From CAZHCA01 sp964530825 (GTDB lineage: Bacteria; Bacteroidota; Bacteroidia; Chitinophagales; Saprospiraceae): a DNA stretch of 64,000 bases. The notes below the pieces were generated by a model. It was given only the letters and a program-made list of their open reading frames with translations. It searched no databases and was not told the origin of the DNA. The DNA is taken from contig CAZHCA010000012.1 of NCBI GenBank assembly GCA_964530825.1, positions 62,001 through 126,000 of the forward strand, in the 5' to 3' direction. Below are positions 52,585-62,569 of this stretch, piece by piece. The position numbers and the translations under genes were made by a program. Within the stretch, counting starts at the first letter, position 1; the number at the start of each line of letters is the position of its first letter.

Positions 52585-53793
52585 ATGTCCACCACCACTA
52601 CCAACAACCTGTCCTTGCGCTTGCAGCGCATGGAAGAATCGGCTACCCTACGCATGGCTGCCCTGGCACGCGAACTTCGCAACAAAGGGAAAGACATTAT
52701 TGCTCTCAGCTTGGGCGAACCTGACTTTGACACACCCCAGCACATTAAGGATGCCGCCGTTCAGGCACTGGCAGACGGCCATACGGGCTACCCGCCGGTA
52801 CCCGGTGTACAAGCACTGCGGGAGGCAATCTGCGAAAAATTCGAGCGTGATAACGGCTTGTCCTTCCAACCCAATCAGGTGGTAGTCTCTAACGGCGCCA
52901 AGCAGTCGCTAGCCAACATTTTTCTGTCCATCCTGAACGACGGTGACGAAGTCATTATTCTGGCTCCTTACTGGGTATCTTATTCCGAAATCGTCAAGTT
53001 GGGTGATGGAAAACCGGTGGTCCTGCGATCGACTATCGAAGAAGATTACAAAGTCTCGGCCGATCGTATCCGCGAGGTGATCACCGACCGAACTAGGGCC
53101 GTATTGTTTTCCTCCCCTTCCAATCCCACCGGGATGGTTTACCGCCACGACGAGCTCAAGGCCATCGCCGAAGTGCTGGCACCCCACGATGACATTCTCA
53201 TCGTCTCGGACGAAATTTACGAATACATTACGTTCGAAGGGGAGCATGTGAGTATAGCCCAGTTTCCCGAAGTACGCGACCGGGTCGCTATTGTCAACGG
53301 CTTTTCCAAAGGATTTGCCATGACGGGCTGGCGCCTGGGTTATCTGGCAGGCCCCGCATGGCTGGCTAAGGCCTGCAGTAAGATCCAGGGGCAAACCACA
53401 TCCGGAGCAGCACACTTCAACCAGATTGCAGCTGCTCACGCTTTGCGCAGCAGCCTGCAACCTACTTTCGACATGCGCGACGCATTCCGTCAGCGCCGCG
53501 ATTTGGTGATCGAATTGCTAAGCGGCATTCCGGGAATTAAAACCAATCATCCGGGCGGCGCCTTTTACGTTTTCCCCGATATAAGTGCCTATTTCGGAAA
53601 ATCCGACGGGCAAATCACCATCCAGGATGCCGATGGGTTTTGCGAATACTTGTTGCACCAGGCCAACGTAGCCCTGGTGACCGGCAAGGCCTTCGGAGCT
53701 GATAATTGCGTGCGCCTATCGTTTGCGGCTTCTGAGGCACAACTGCGCGAGGCGATCGACCGGATCGGCAAAGCCTTAGGAAAACTATCTTGA
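52585..53793 (+). CDS. aspC: Aspartate aminotransferase (class I/II)
   Basis: A 402-residue PLP transaminase of subgroup Ib (prephenate/aspartate type). ATG 52585 is chosen; an in-frame start at 52504 lies before a region of no family similarity. LSLGEPDFDTPQHI, GYPPVPGVQALREAI, SNPTGMVY, VSDEIYEYI, the PLP lysine in NGFSKGFAMTGWRLGYLAGP, and the C-terminal RLSFAASEAQL with its Arg are intact. It interconverts aspartate and oxaloacetate, possibly also arogenate/prephenate. Confidence 0.93.
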   Translation: MSTTTTNNLSLRLQRMEESATLRMAALARELRNKGKDIIALSLGEPDFDTPQHIKDAAVQALADGHTGYPPVPGVQALREAICEKFERDNGLSFQPNQVVVSNGAKQSLANIFLSILNDGDEVIILAPYWVSYSEIVKLGDGKPVVLRSTIEEDYKVSADRIREVITDRTRAVLFSSPSNPTGMVYRHDELKAIAEVLAPHDDILIVSDEIYEYITFEGEHVSIAQFPEVRDRVAIVNGFSKGFAMTGWRLGYLAGPAWLAKACSKIQGQTTSGAAHFNQIAAAHALRSSLQPTFDMRDAFRQRRDLVIELLSGIPGIKTNHPGGAFYVFPDISAYFGKSDGQITIQDADGFCEYLLHQANVALVTGKAFGADNCVRLSFAASEAQLREAIDRIGKALGKLS

Positions 53794-53854
53794 CCGGGAT
53801 ACGGATCGCATGTCCTGATCACATAGACTGATCCGTCGTGGGGCGGCGGAGCAA

Positions 53855-55330
53855 TTAATCTTGTTTGATAAAGGGTTTCGTCTGACGAATAGGACCATCG
53901 CGGTAATGCAGCATATAGGTTCCGACCGGCAAGCCCTCCAGATTGAATTGTTCGGGTTGGTTACCTCTCCAGACGCGTGCGGGCCGCACTACCCTGCCCT
54001 GGACATCGAAAATGGACAAGGTAGCGCCTGTGCCGGCGATACCGTGAGGCTGGACTACCAAAAACGACCTTGCCGGGTTCGGATAAAACGAAAATCGCGG
54101 CGCTTCCTTTTCTGCGGTACTCGTTACGCAAGGGTTATTCCCTTTATAATACGCAACCGTACGCTGGAACACCGGTCGGTTGGGCTGCCCCTTGCTTTGG
54201 TTCAACGGGATATCGACAGTCGTCAGAATAGGAGCACCGTCGCAGCGCCGCTTGGTCTTGGTGATGATCAGCAGATCCAATAAGGAGTTAGAGGATGACC
54301 TTTCCTGGCGAGTTTCCTGGTGCAGGACCTGTAATCCTTGGCCATCATAAACAAAGGAATCCCGCTCCTCGTAACCCCAAGTGCCTTCTTCTTCTAACCA
54401 GGAAGCATAGCGCTCTTGCATAATGGTTTGCCCTTTGGCATCATAGGTGAAGCGATCTTCCCGTTCGGGACGCCAGGGACTTCCATGTTCCCGGTAGGAT
54501 TGGAGCCTGCGAACGATGCGATCTGCTGCATCGTAAGTCCATTCGGTCCGTTCTTCGGCAGTAGGCAAAACGATCCGCTGCAAGTTGCGACGGCCGGCAT
54601 CGTCGTAGAGGTTTACGATCCTGAGGGTTATGCCGTCATTGATCAGGGTGGAATCCAGCCGTCCGCCGGGACCATAGAAGTCATCTTCTACATTGGTAAG
54701 CATCCAATTATTGGTAGTGGTCTGCATAGTGTAGTATTGCTGCCGAACCCGTAAGCCACCGAAGTGTTCGAAGCGGGTATACACGATGCGGCTAGTCGGC
54801 CGCCATTCTTCTTGTGGATTTTCGCGCCGGTACCGTATTTCCTGTACCAGACTATCAAACTGATAGCTACTTACCCGCCGACTGGCGGAGTAAAACTTCA
54901 GGCCGCCATCTGCCCAACGCTCTGTATACTCCCGGATTCGCTGCGTGGGATACCCCCTCGGACTGTAGTCCAGGCGCTCCCAGGTGTAGCTCGACTCCAC
55001 CACTTGCGTGGTATCCAGCAGACTATAGCTTACTGCATCGAGCATATATTCAGCTATCCCATCCTCATCCTTGTACTTCCAGGTCTCTTCCGTACGTTGG
55101 AACCTTTGGCGATTGATAAAAAAAGAACTCCAGTCTTCTCCCTGCCGTGCAATGATACGCCCCTGATCATCGTAAGTGTAAGCGAAAGTTGTATTAAGAG
55201 CTTCTTCCGGACGCTCTGCCGTGATAATAAAAGTAGAATCTATAAAGGGTTGCGCGGCAGGCGATTGGGCAGCAAGAGGAACCGTGCTGCCCCAAAGCAG
55301 GATAAACAAAAAGTAGGCTTTTTTGACCAT
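53855..55330 (-). CDS. Secreted T9SS cargo with YD-like repeats
   Basis: A 491-residue exported protein (signal MVKKAYFLFILLWGSTVPLAAQ). The body repeats YTYDDQGRI, YDDAGRR, YDAADRI, YDAKGQT and YDGQGLQ blocks in the manner of YD/RHS-type repeats. The last 75 residues have FSFYPNPARSFLVV, LSIFDVQGRVV and LPVGTYMLHY, the usual T9SS type A sorting domain. It is thus probably displayed on the surface. Convergent with aspC; a short IR (53801-53807 and 53830-53836) lies between. Confidence 0.82.
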   Translation of the reverse strand: MVKKAYFLFILLWGSTVPLAAQSPAAQPFIDSTFIITAERPEEALNTTFAYTYDDQGRIIARQGEDWSSFFINRQRFQRTEETWKYKDEDGIAEYMLDAVSYSLLDTTQVVESSYTWERLDYSPRGYPTQRIREYTERWADGGLKFYSASRRVSSYQFDSLVQEIRYRRENPQEEWRPTSRIVYTRFEHFGGLRVRQQYYTMQTTTNNWMLTNVEDDFYGPGGRLDSTLINDGITLRIVNLYDDAGRRNLQRIVLPTAEERTEWTYDAADRIVRRLQSYREHGSPWRPEREDRFTYDAKGQTIMQERYASWLEEEGTWGYEERDSFVYDGQGLQVLHQETRQERSSSNSLLDLLIITKTKRRCDGAPILTTVDIPLNQSKGQPNRPVFQRTVAYYKGNNPCVTSTAEKEAPRFSFYPNPARSFLVVQPHGIAGTGATLSIFDVQGRVVRPARVWRGNQPEQFNLEGLPVGTYMLHYRDGPIRQTKPFIKQD

Positions 55331-55495
55331 AACGGGCGTTTCAGTGGAATGCTAAAGTTAACACAATACCTAAAAGGTTGAAAGGCGGCTTTTGTTATAA
55401 TAACAGAAAAAATTGTCGACTCCGGACACTTTCGTTAGAAAGTCCGTTTATATTTATTGGCCACCAAATTTTTTTTCACAGTTAAATCCCAAGGC

Positions 55496-57676
55496 ATGGA
55501 AGCAAGAATTTTCCTGAAAAGCATCATTTTTGCATACTTAATTGTTGGCTTCACAGCCTGCCAACCTGAGCAAGAACCCACGCAAAAAAAGACATCCATG
55601 ATGTACCAAAAAGTGAGCGAAATCGAAGTTCCCGTTGCCAAAAAAGAACCTAAAGAACTGACCATTCACGGCGATACCCGTATCGACCATTATTATTGGC
55701 TCAATCAACGCGAGGACGAAGCCGTACTCAATCACTTGCAGGCAGAGAATGCTTACCGCGAGGAAGTAATGAGTCATCTAAATAAATCCCAGGAAGACCT
55801 TTTTCAAGAACTTAAGGGGCGCATTAAAGAGGAAGACCAATCCGTACCTTACAAAGACAACGGCTATTACTATCTAACGCGTTTCGAAAAAGGGAAAGAA
55901 TACCCTATTTACGCTCGCAAAAAGGGAAATTTAGACGCCCTCGAAGAGATCCTGCTTGATGTCAACCAGTTGGCAGAGGGCTATGAATTTTATCAGGTGG
56001 GCGGTCGTTCTGTGAGCCCCAATAACAAATTGTTGGTCTACGCCGAGGACACGCTCAGCCGACGTATCTACACCTTGCGTTTCAAAAACCTGGAAACCGG
56101 CGAAATGCTATCCGATGTTATAGAGGGCGTCGAAGGGTACGCCGTCTGGGCGGCTGACAACGAAACGGTTTTTTACGTCAAAAAGAATCCGCAAACTTTG
56201 CGGGCTGAACGAATCTTCCGGCACCGATTGGGTACGCCCGTGAGGGAGGACACCGAAGTTTTTTACGAAGCAGACGAAACCTTTTCTACTTACATCGGCA
56301 AGACCAAATCCGATAAATATCTCGTCATTGGCTCCAGTCAGACAGTGAGTGACGAATACCGCATCCTGGAGGCCGACAATCCAACGGGCGTATTCCGGGT
56401 TTTCCAGCCCCGGGAGCGCAAGTTAGAATATGACATTGCCCACTTTGGTAATCACTGGTACATTCGTACGAACCTCGACGCCCAGAATTTCCGCCTGATG
56501 CGTTGTACCGAATCGGCTACTGCCAAGGAAAACTGGGAAGAAGTCATCCCGCACCGGAACAATGTCTTACTTGAAGACTTGGAAATTTTTCAAAACTATT
56601 TGGTCTTGACCGAGCGTAAAGCAGGCATTACGCAGATTCGTATCCGCCCCTGGGAAGGTAAAGAGCACTACATTGACTTTCCGGAAGACGCCTATGTTGC
56701 CTACACTTCGATAAACCGCGAATTCGATACCCAACTGCTCCGTATCGGCTACCAGTCTATGACCACTCCGAATTCAACCTACGACTATCACATGGAGAAA
56801 AGGGAAATGACTCTGCTTAAGCAACAGGTAGTTTTGGGTGGCTTTGATGCTTCGAACTACACAACCGAGCGGCTGATGATTAAAGCGCGGGATGGTGCGC
56901 AGGTACCCGTATCAGTAGTTTATCGCAAGGGGTTCAATAAAGACGGTTCTCAGCCGCTTATGCTTTATGGATACGGTTCGTATGGCGCTTCTATGGAGCC
57001 CTATTTCAGTTCCGCCCGCCTAAGCCTACTCGATCGCGGTTTTGTATACGCCATCGTGCACATTCGCGGTGGGGAAGAAATGGGACGACAGTGGTACGAA
57101 GACGGCAAACTCCTGAATAAAAAAAATACCTTCACCGATTTTATTGACTGTACGGAGCACCTGGTAAAAGAAGGCTATGCAGATCCGGAAAATGTGTATG
57201 CAATGGGAGGCAGTGCCGGCGGCCTGCTCATGGGCGCCGTGGTCAATATGCGTCCCGACCTGTACAAAGGGGTAATTGCCGCAGTACCTTTTGTCGATGT
57301 GGTCACAACTATGCTGGATGAAAGCATTCCGCTCACCACCTTTGAATACGACGAATGGGGCAATCCCAATGATCCGACTTATTACCAATACATGAAATCC
57401 TACTCTCCCTACGATAATGTAGGAGCCAAGGAATATCCGGCCATGCTCATTACCACTGGCTTGCACGACTCGCAGGTCCAATACTGGGAACCTGCAAAAT
57501 GGGTGGCTAAGCTTCGCGAAATGAAGACGGATAACAATCCATTATTACTGTATACTAACATGGAAACCGGCCACGGAGGCGCTTCGGGTCGCTTTGAGCG
57601 CCTACGGGAAATCGCTATGGAATACGCCTTTGTACTGGATCTTGCCGGCCGGGCGGATACCAACATTAAGGGATGA
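55496..57676 (+). CDS. ptrB: Oligopeptidase B-like S9 family peptidase lipoprotein
   Basis: A 726-residue prolyl-oligopeptidase-family serine peptidase cutting after basic residues in small peptides. ATG 55496 puts a signal and lipobox VGFTAC (Cys near 22) first, so it is a lipoprotein, less common for PtrB. The beta-propeller occupies about 60-440; the alpha/beta-hydrolase domain has Ser in MGGSAGGLLM, Asp in TGLHDSQVQYWEPAKW and His in TGHGGASGRFE. GYGSYG and IRGGEEMGRQWYEDGK are oligopeptidase B marks. Confidence 0.92.
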   Translation: MEARIFLKSIIFAYLIVGFTACQPEQEPTQKKTSMMYQKVSEIEVPVAKKEPKELTIHGDTRIDHYYWLNQREDEAVLNHLQAENAYREEVMSHLNKSQEDLFQELKGRIKEEDQSVPYKDNGYYYLTRFEKGKEYPIYARKKGNLDALEEILLDVNQLAEGYEFYQVGGRSVSPNNKLLVYAEDTLSRRIYTLRFKNLETGEMLSDVIEGVEGYAVWAADNETVFYVKKNPQTLRAERIFRHRLGTPVREDTEVFYEADETFSTYIGKTKSDKYLVIGSSQTVSDEYRILEADNPTGVFRVFQPRERKLEYDIAHFGNHWYIRTNLDAQNFRLMRCTESATAKENWEEVIPHRNNVLLEDLEIFQNYLVLTERKAGITQIRIRPWEGKEHYIDFPEDAYVAYTSINREFDTQLLRIGYQSMTTPNSTYDYHMEKREMTLLKQQVVLGGFDASNYTTERLMIKARDGAQVPVSVVYRKGFNKDGSQPLMLYGYGSYGASMEPYFSSARLSLLDRGFVYAIVHIRGGEEMGRQWYEDGKLLNKKNTFTDFIDCTEHLVKEGYADPENVYAMGGSAGGLLMGAVVNMRPDLYKGVIAAVPFVDVVTTMLDESIPLTTFEYDEWGNPNDPTYYQYMKSYSPYDNVGAKEYPAMLITTGLHDSQVQYWEPAKWVAKLREMKTDNNPLLLYTNMETGHGGASGRFERLREIAMEYAFVLDLAGRADTNIKG

Positions 57677-57754
57677 TGAAGCCCTGCCCTCGTGCCTGTT
57701 TCGGATTACCCTGAGGTTAATCTTTTAAAATAATAACTTTTTCGGGAATATTGC

Positions 57755-57788
57755 AAAAGCTGTTAGCGCTTAAGCGCTAACAGCTTTT
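57755..57788. terminator. 34-bp perfect palindrome terminator
   Basis: The 17-base half AAAAGCTGTTAGCGCTT is followed exactly by its reverse complement, so each strand ends the stem with four T residues. It lies between converging genes and should stop both transcripts. Confidence 0.92.
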
Positions 57789-57796
57789 CGCCTCTT

Positions 57797-58381
57797 CTAA
57801 AAATTCAATTGAATGCCTGCATTAGCCCAGAATAGGTTATTCCGGGGAGAAGTATCGGCATCTTGAAATATTTCGGAGAGGCCAAAGTCATAACCTACAT
57901 CTACAAACAAGAAAAAGAGATCGAGCCCGGCGCCGGCAGTGGCGTTGAGAGAGAAATTTTCAAAGTCCTCACTATCGATATTAAAGTTGTTTTCCTCGAT
58001 GTCGTTATTCGTCACGAAGAATGCGCCTATCCCGCCAAACAGGCGCAGCGACAAGGCACCGTCCGCATCGCCTAAGCGGTAACCCATATAGACAGGAATA
58101 CGAAATCCAGTCCGCGTAAGGTCGAGACTCTCTTCTTCGTCGATCGGAGCAATCGTATTGTTTCGAAAGTCAAAAAACAGACCGGGCTGCAAATAGAGTT
58201 TATTGCCAAACTGGAAATCCACTCCAATCTGATAACCTAAATCACCGTCAAACTCAAAATCATTCAGGTCTTCCGTTAGGTTAGATGAGTTGATTCCCAC
58301 CTGCGGACGAATAGTAAGCTGGGCGCTTAAACTAAAGGCCGCTACCAAAAAAATTGCCAAAAAAAGAACGCACTTTTTCAT
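57797..58381 (-). CDS. Outer-membrane beta-barrel protein, PorT-like
   Basis: A 194-residue small barrel. ATG 58381 (MKKCVLFLAIFLVAAFSLSAQ) gives a normal signal peptide; the frame is open to 58450. The mature part alternates strands (RPQVGINSSNL, YQIGVDFQFG, LYLQPGLFFDF, FRIPVYMGYRL, LRLFGGIGAFF, FVDVGYDFGLSEIF) and ends WANAGIQLNF, with C-terminal Phe, as in the PorT/outer-membrane beta-barrel family. Transport or anchoring role unknown. Confidence 0.82.
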   Translation of the reverse strand: MKKCVLFLAIFLVAAFSLSAQLTIRPQVGINSSNLTEDLNDFEFDGDLGYQIGVDFQFGNKLYLQPGLFFDFRNNTIAPIDEEESLDLTRTGFRIPVYMGYRLGDADGALSLRLFGGIGAFFVTNNDIEENNFNIDSEDFENFSLNATAGAGLDLFFLFVDVGYDFGLSEIFQDADTSPRNNLFWANAGIQLNF

Positions 58382-58492
58382 ATACGGATTTTTGTTAGAG
58401 GATATCGAACTGGGGTAATTTCCCCCATCCGAGGTCTTGGTTTCACGCATGGCTTCTTCGCATTCCGTCTTTAACGGTTGATAACCGTTGCG

Positions 58493-59611
58493 TTACTTTG
58501 CTAAAAGCCGTTCTAAAACGAAATTAACCTCTGCTCGCGTATTCAGGTGGGAAAAAGAAAACCGTACGGTTTTGTTAAGGGAATCTTTTTTTAGCGCATC
58601 CATAACGTGCGAGCCGGCATCAGCTCCCGAACTGCAAGCGCTGCCACCCGAAACGCTTATCCCTGCAATATCTAGATTAAGCAATAGCATTTCCGACTTT
58701 TCGTCGGGTGGAAAGTCAACGCTCAGGATACGGAAGTGGCCGCAATTAAAAGGGTCACCGTTAAAAACAACTCCGGGTAGATGCGTACGCAATTGTTCAG
58801 CCAGGTAATTACGCACATCCAAAATGTGTTGTGCACGCGCTTCCAAGTTGGCGTAAGCCAATTCCAGGGCGTGGGCTAGCCCAACAATGCCAGCCGTATT
58901 TTCGGTACCGCCACGCATATTCCGTTCTTGTGCACCGCCGTCGATAAAGGGCTGGAGTAAGTAATCGCTGTTGATATAGACAAAACCAACACCTTTCGGA
59001 CCGTGAAATTTGTGTGCCGAACCCGTAATGAAGTGAACTCCTCCTTGACTCAGATCAATCGGATAATACCCGACCGTCTGTACGGTATCGGAGTGAAAAA
59101 GTGCACCGTATTCAGCACAGAGAGAACCGACCTGCTCAAGGTTGAGTAGGGTACCAATCTCGTTATTGGCATGCATGAGGCTGACCAGGGTTTTCCGCCC
59201 TCCATCCGCTAACAGCTGTTGTAGCTGCTCCAGGTCGGGCTGTCCGTCGGTAGATTGGTCCAGGAAGACCACCTCTACGCTTTCGGCCATGCGCTGCAAG
59301 GTATGCAGAACAGCGTGGTGCTCCGTACGCGTACTGATGATGCGTTCTACACCCAAGTCGCGCACAGCCCCTTTGAGCACCATATTATTCGATTCGGTAC
59401 CACAGGAGGTAAAAAAAATCTCCCCAATCGAGGCTTGTAACAGTCCCGCCACTTGTTTACGAGCCCGCTCGATAGCGGCTCGAGCCTTGCGTCCTTCGGC
59501 ATGGATAGAAGAGGGGTTGCCCGGGTAGTCTCGCAAAGCAGCGGTCATTACCTCCAGCACATTCGGATCGATAGGGGTCGTAGCTGCATTGTCAAAATAT
59601 ACGCGTTCCAT
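58493..59611 (-). CDS. Cysteine desulfurase (IscS/NifS group I)
   Basis: A 372-residue PLP enzyme. YFDNAATTPIDP and HAEGRKARAAIE are family starts, the PLP lysine is K201 in TGSAHKFHGPKG, and the reactive Cys is C326 in GGSACSSGAD, which matches group I enzymes. It supplies sulfur for Fe-S, tRNA thiolation or other pathways, alongside SufS in this window. The gene starts 4 bp after the stop of the class V gene at 59616, so it is likely cotranscribed. Confidence 0.93.
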   Translation of the reverse strand: MERVYFDNAATTPIDPNVLEVMTAALRDYPGNPSSIHAEGRKARAAIERARKQVAGLLQASIGEIFFTSCGTESNNMVLKGAVRDLGVERIISTRTEHHAVLHTLQRMAESVEVVFLDQSTDGQPDLEQLQQLLADGGRKTLVSLMHANNEIGTLLNLEQVGSLCAEYGALFHSDTVQTVGYYPIDLSQGGVHFITGSAHKFHGPKGVGFVYINSDYLLQPFIDGGAQERNMRGGTENTAGIVGLAHALELAYANLEARAQHILDVRNYLAEQLRTHLPGVVFNGDPFNCGHFRILSVDFPPDEKSEMLLLNLDIAGISVSGGSACSSGADAGSHVMDALKKDSLNKTVRFSFSHLNTRAEVNFVLERLLAK

Positions 59612-59615
59612 TTAC

Positions 59616-61124
59616 TCAGTTCGATTCTAATCCGCTAAACCATTCATTAACCAGTTTTTGTTCCAACCCATTTGCATCTTGATAACAAAATTCATTGGTA
59701 TGCGGATGATATACGTAGTCTTTTGACCAGGCTTTGAAGTTTTGGGCTACCGCTTCAACCGCATCCAGCAAATGATCGACTTCGGCATTGCTCATGACAG
59801 GATGTATCGACATCCGAATCCATCCGGGTTTGGCAGACAAGTCTCCGCGGCTGATGGAACTGGTGATTACCTGTGACTTTTCCTTTGACACTTGCAGTAA
59901 ATAGTGCCCATAGGTCCCCGCACAAGAGCAGCCGCCCCTTACCTGCACCCCAAAGCGGTCGTTAAGCATACGTACACCAAGGTTATAGTGCAACCCATCG
60001 ATGTAAAAAGAGATCACCCCCAGCCGTTCACGATGCTGATCGGCCAGAATGTGTAGGTTCGGTATGGCATCTAGGCGCAGCCAGACCTTGTCCAGCAGTT
60101 CTTTTTCGCGCTCTAACATTCGGGCTACGCCCATTTGCTCTTTGAGCTGGATAGCCAAAGCGACGCGTATGGTTTGCAAAAAGGCCGGCGTACCGCCATC
60201 CTCGCGGGCCTCGATTTCGTCGATGTATTTATGGCCGCCCCAAGGATTGGTCCAATCGACGGTGCCGCCACCCGGATTGTCCGGTACGCGGTTGGTATAG
60301 AGCTTGGGATCGAAAACCAAGACCCCGCTGCTGCCCGGTCCACCCAGGAATTTGTGCGGAGAAAAGTATATGGCATCCAAGTGTCGCTCCGGATCGCTGG
60401 GCCGCATATCGATGTCGATGTAAGGGGCCGAGCAGGCGAAGTCGACGAAGGCAAGACCGCCGTGCCGGTGCATGATTGCAGCAATATCGTGGTAGGGTGT
60501 CAGGATACCTGTCACATTACTGCAGGAGGTTACCGCGGCGATCTTGGTACGGCGATGGGCATGGTGGCGAAGAATGGCCTCTAGCCCCCGGAGATCAATC
60601 AACCCTTCCGATGTTGGCGGTATGACTTCTACTTGCGCCAGTGTCTCCAGCCAGGAGGTTTGATTGGAGTGGTGCTCCATATGCGACACAATAACCAGGG
60701 GCCGCTCTGCTTCAGGTAACTGCACCTGCTCTCGGAATTTCTCGTGCACTTTCATACCCAGTATGCGCTGGAATTTATTCACTACGCCCGTCATACCCGA
60801 GTTACTCGAGATCAGTACATCGCGCTCACGGGCGCCAACGTGCGCTTTGATTATTGCTTTCGCCCGGTGATAGGCCAGCGTCATAGCACTGCCGGTAATG
60901 GTAGTTTCGGTATGCGTATTCCCTACGAAGGGCCCGATCATCTCGGCCATGCGCCGCTCTATGGGTCCGTACAACCGCCCGCTGGCCGTCCAGTCGGCAT
61001 AAATCAATTTTTGTTCTCCAAATGGGGTCGGAAAATGTTGGCGGCAGCCCAGGATGTTGTCCCGGAAGGGACGAAAATAAGCTTCGAGCTGCGTAGTCGT
61101 AGATGAAGACGGCCGGTTCGTCAT
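59616..61124 (-). CDS. Aminotransferase class V / cysteine-desulfurase-like enzyme
   Basis: A 502-residue PLP enzyme, larger than standard desulfurases. ATG 61124 (MTNRPSSS) is chosen over GTG 61130. YADWTASGRLYGPIE, HTETTITGSAMT and MEHHSNQTSW are typical; the PLP lysine is about K258 in FSPHKFLGGPGSSG. A Cys pair in VRGGCSCAGTYGH (about 399 and 401) takes the persulfide-loop position. The extended length and PGWIRMSIHP near the end place it in a distinct class V subgroup. Adjacent to a group I desulfurase gene. Confidence 0.85.
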   Translation of the reverse strand: MTNRPSSSTTTQLEAYFRPFRDNILGCRQHFPTPFGEQKLIYADWTASGRLYGPIERRMAEMIGPFVGNTHTETTITGSAMTLAYHRAKAIIKAHVGARERDVLISSNSGMTGVVNKFQRILGMKVHEKFREQVQLPEAERPLVIVSHMEHHSNQTSWLETLAQVEVIPPTSEGLIDLRGLEAILRHHAHRRTKIAAVTSCSNVTGILTPYHDIAAIMHRHGGLAFVDFACSAPYIDIDMRPSDPERHLDAIYFSPHKFLGGPGSSGVLVFDPKLYTNRVPDNPGGGTVDWTNPWGGHKYIDEIEAREDGGTPAFLQTIRVALAIQLKEQMGVARMLEREKELLDKVWLRLDAIPNLHILADQHRERLGVISFYIDGLHYNLGVRMLNDRFGVQVRGGCSCAGTYGHYLLQVSKEKSQVITSSISRGDLSAKPGWIRMSIHPVMSNAEVDHLLDAVEAVAQNFKAWSKDYVYHPHTNEFCYQDANGLEQKLVNEWFSGLESN

Positions 61125-61192
61125 AAACACAAGGTTTTAGCTAAGTTTAAAAATACAATTTCCTACCCGAGGAGAAATTGCGGTATGTCACC

Positions 61193-62569
61193 CTACATCA
61201 GTGCTGCTACGTCCGTTTTCAATTGATCAACCAGGGTTTTGGCCCCTTCAGGTGTCGGCGCTTCTGCATAGACCCGGATGATAGGTTCAGTGTTTGATTT
61301 GCGCAAATGTACCCAACGATCGGGGAAGTCTATTTTTACCCCATCTGCCGTATTCAATTCCTGTTCGCGGTATTTTTCTTTGAGCGACTCCAGCAGGGCA
61401 TCTACATCGATGCCGGGGGTAAGCTGTATCTTTTCCTTTACCATGTCGTAGTGCGGATAGCTGGTCCTCAAGGTGCTCATCCGTTCCTGCCTTTCGGCCA
61501 GATGCGACAAAAAAAGAGCGATCCCAATGAGCGCGTCGCGCCCATAGTGCAGATCGGGTACAATGACCCCGCCATTGCCTTCACCGCCGATAACGGCGCC
61601 GACTTCTTTCATTTTCTGTACGACGTTGACCTCTCCCACTGCACTGGCATAGTAGGGCTGATCGTAACGATCGGCCACATCTCGCAGAGCGCGCGAAGAG
61701 GACAAATTCGATACACAGGGTCCCGGTTTTTTGCTCATCACATAATCCGCCACTGCTACCAGGGTGTATTCTTCGCCAAAGACCTGTCCGTCTTCGCAGA
61801 CAAAAGCCAGGCGATCGACATCGGGATCGACAGCAATACCCAGTTCTGCTTTTTCCTCCCGCACCGCCATGCCCAGTAAGTCGAGATGTTGGGGCAAGGG
61901 TTCGGCCACCCGTTCAAAATGGCCGTTTGGTTTCGCGTGAATGAGCGAATACGTACAACCCAGATGCTCCAGCAGCAAGGGAATAGCAATGGCACCCGAA
62001 GAGTTAACCGGATCAATTACGATGTGAAATTCCCGCTCCGCGATGTTATCGCGCTGCACGAGCGGATGCGCCATAATAGCCTCCAGGTGGCGCTCCAGGT
62101 AGCTTCCGTCGACCTGGTAGCTACCCAACTGGTCTACAGAAGCATATTCGATCTTGGAATTGGCCTCGATATCAAGCAACTTAGCGCCGTCTTCCGCGCT
62201 GATGAATTCTCCTTTCTGGTTGAGGAACTTAAGAGCATTCCATTCTTTCGGGTTGTGACTTGCGGTGATGATTATGCCGGCACCGGCTCCCGTCATGGGA
62301 ACCGCCATTTCGACCGTGGGTGTAGTCGAAATCCCGAGGTCGAGCACATCGATCCCCATGCCGACCAAAGTCTGGGTAACCAGTCCGGATACCATGGAGC
62401 CTGAAATACGACCGTCGCGTCCAATGACAATTTTGGGCGACTGTTGCTGATGGAGTAACCAGGCGCCGAAGGCCGCAGTAATAGAAACGATATCCTGGGG
62501 CGTCAGGTTATCACCTGCCAGTCCACCAATGGTGCCCCGCGTACCGGAGATAGATTTGATCAGTGTCAA
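61193..62569 (-). CDS. glmM: Phosphoglucosamine mutase GlmM
   Basis: A 458-residue phosphohexomutase making glucosamine-1-phosphate for peptidoglycan. The start is TTG 62569, giving MTLIKSISGTRGTIGG, the standard Bacteroidota GlmM N-terminus; the open frame to 62701 is not family sequence. The phosphoserine is S104 in TASHNPKEW, the metal loop is DPDVDRLAF, the sugar-binding GGEGNGGVI and the phosphate-binding RKSNTEPIIRVY close the set. GlmM rather than PGM/PMM is an inference from these segments and length. Confidence 0.88.
   Translation of the reverse strand: MTLIKSISGTRGTIGGLAGDNLTPQDIVSITAAFGAWLLHQQQSPKIVIGRDGRISGSMVSGLVTQTLVGMGIDVLDLGISTTPTVEMAVPMTGAGAGIIITASHNPKEWNALKFLNQKGEFISAEDGAKLLDIEANSKIEYASVDQLGSYQVDGSYLERHLEAIMAHPLVQRDNIAEREFHIVIDPVNSSGAIAIPLLLEHLGCTYSLIHAKPNGHFERVAEPLPQHLDLLGMAVREEKAELGIAVDPDVDRLAFVCEDGQVFGEEYTLVAVADYVMSKKPGPCVSNLSSSRALRDVADRYDQPYYASAVGEVNVVQKMKEVGAVIGGEGNGGVIVPDLHYGRDALIGIALFLSHLAERQERMSTLRTSYPHYDMVKEKIQLTPGIDVDALLESLKEKYREQELNTADGVKIDFPDRWVHLRKSNTEPIIRVYAEAPTPEGAKTLVDQLKTDVAALM

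Noticed and set aside
54764..55381. 205-codon plus-strand ORF opposite the T9SS protein
   Set aside because: Overlaps a gene with signal peptide, repeats and a sorting domain; product is not protein-like.
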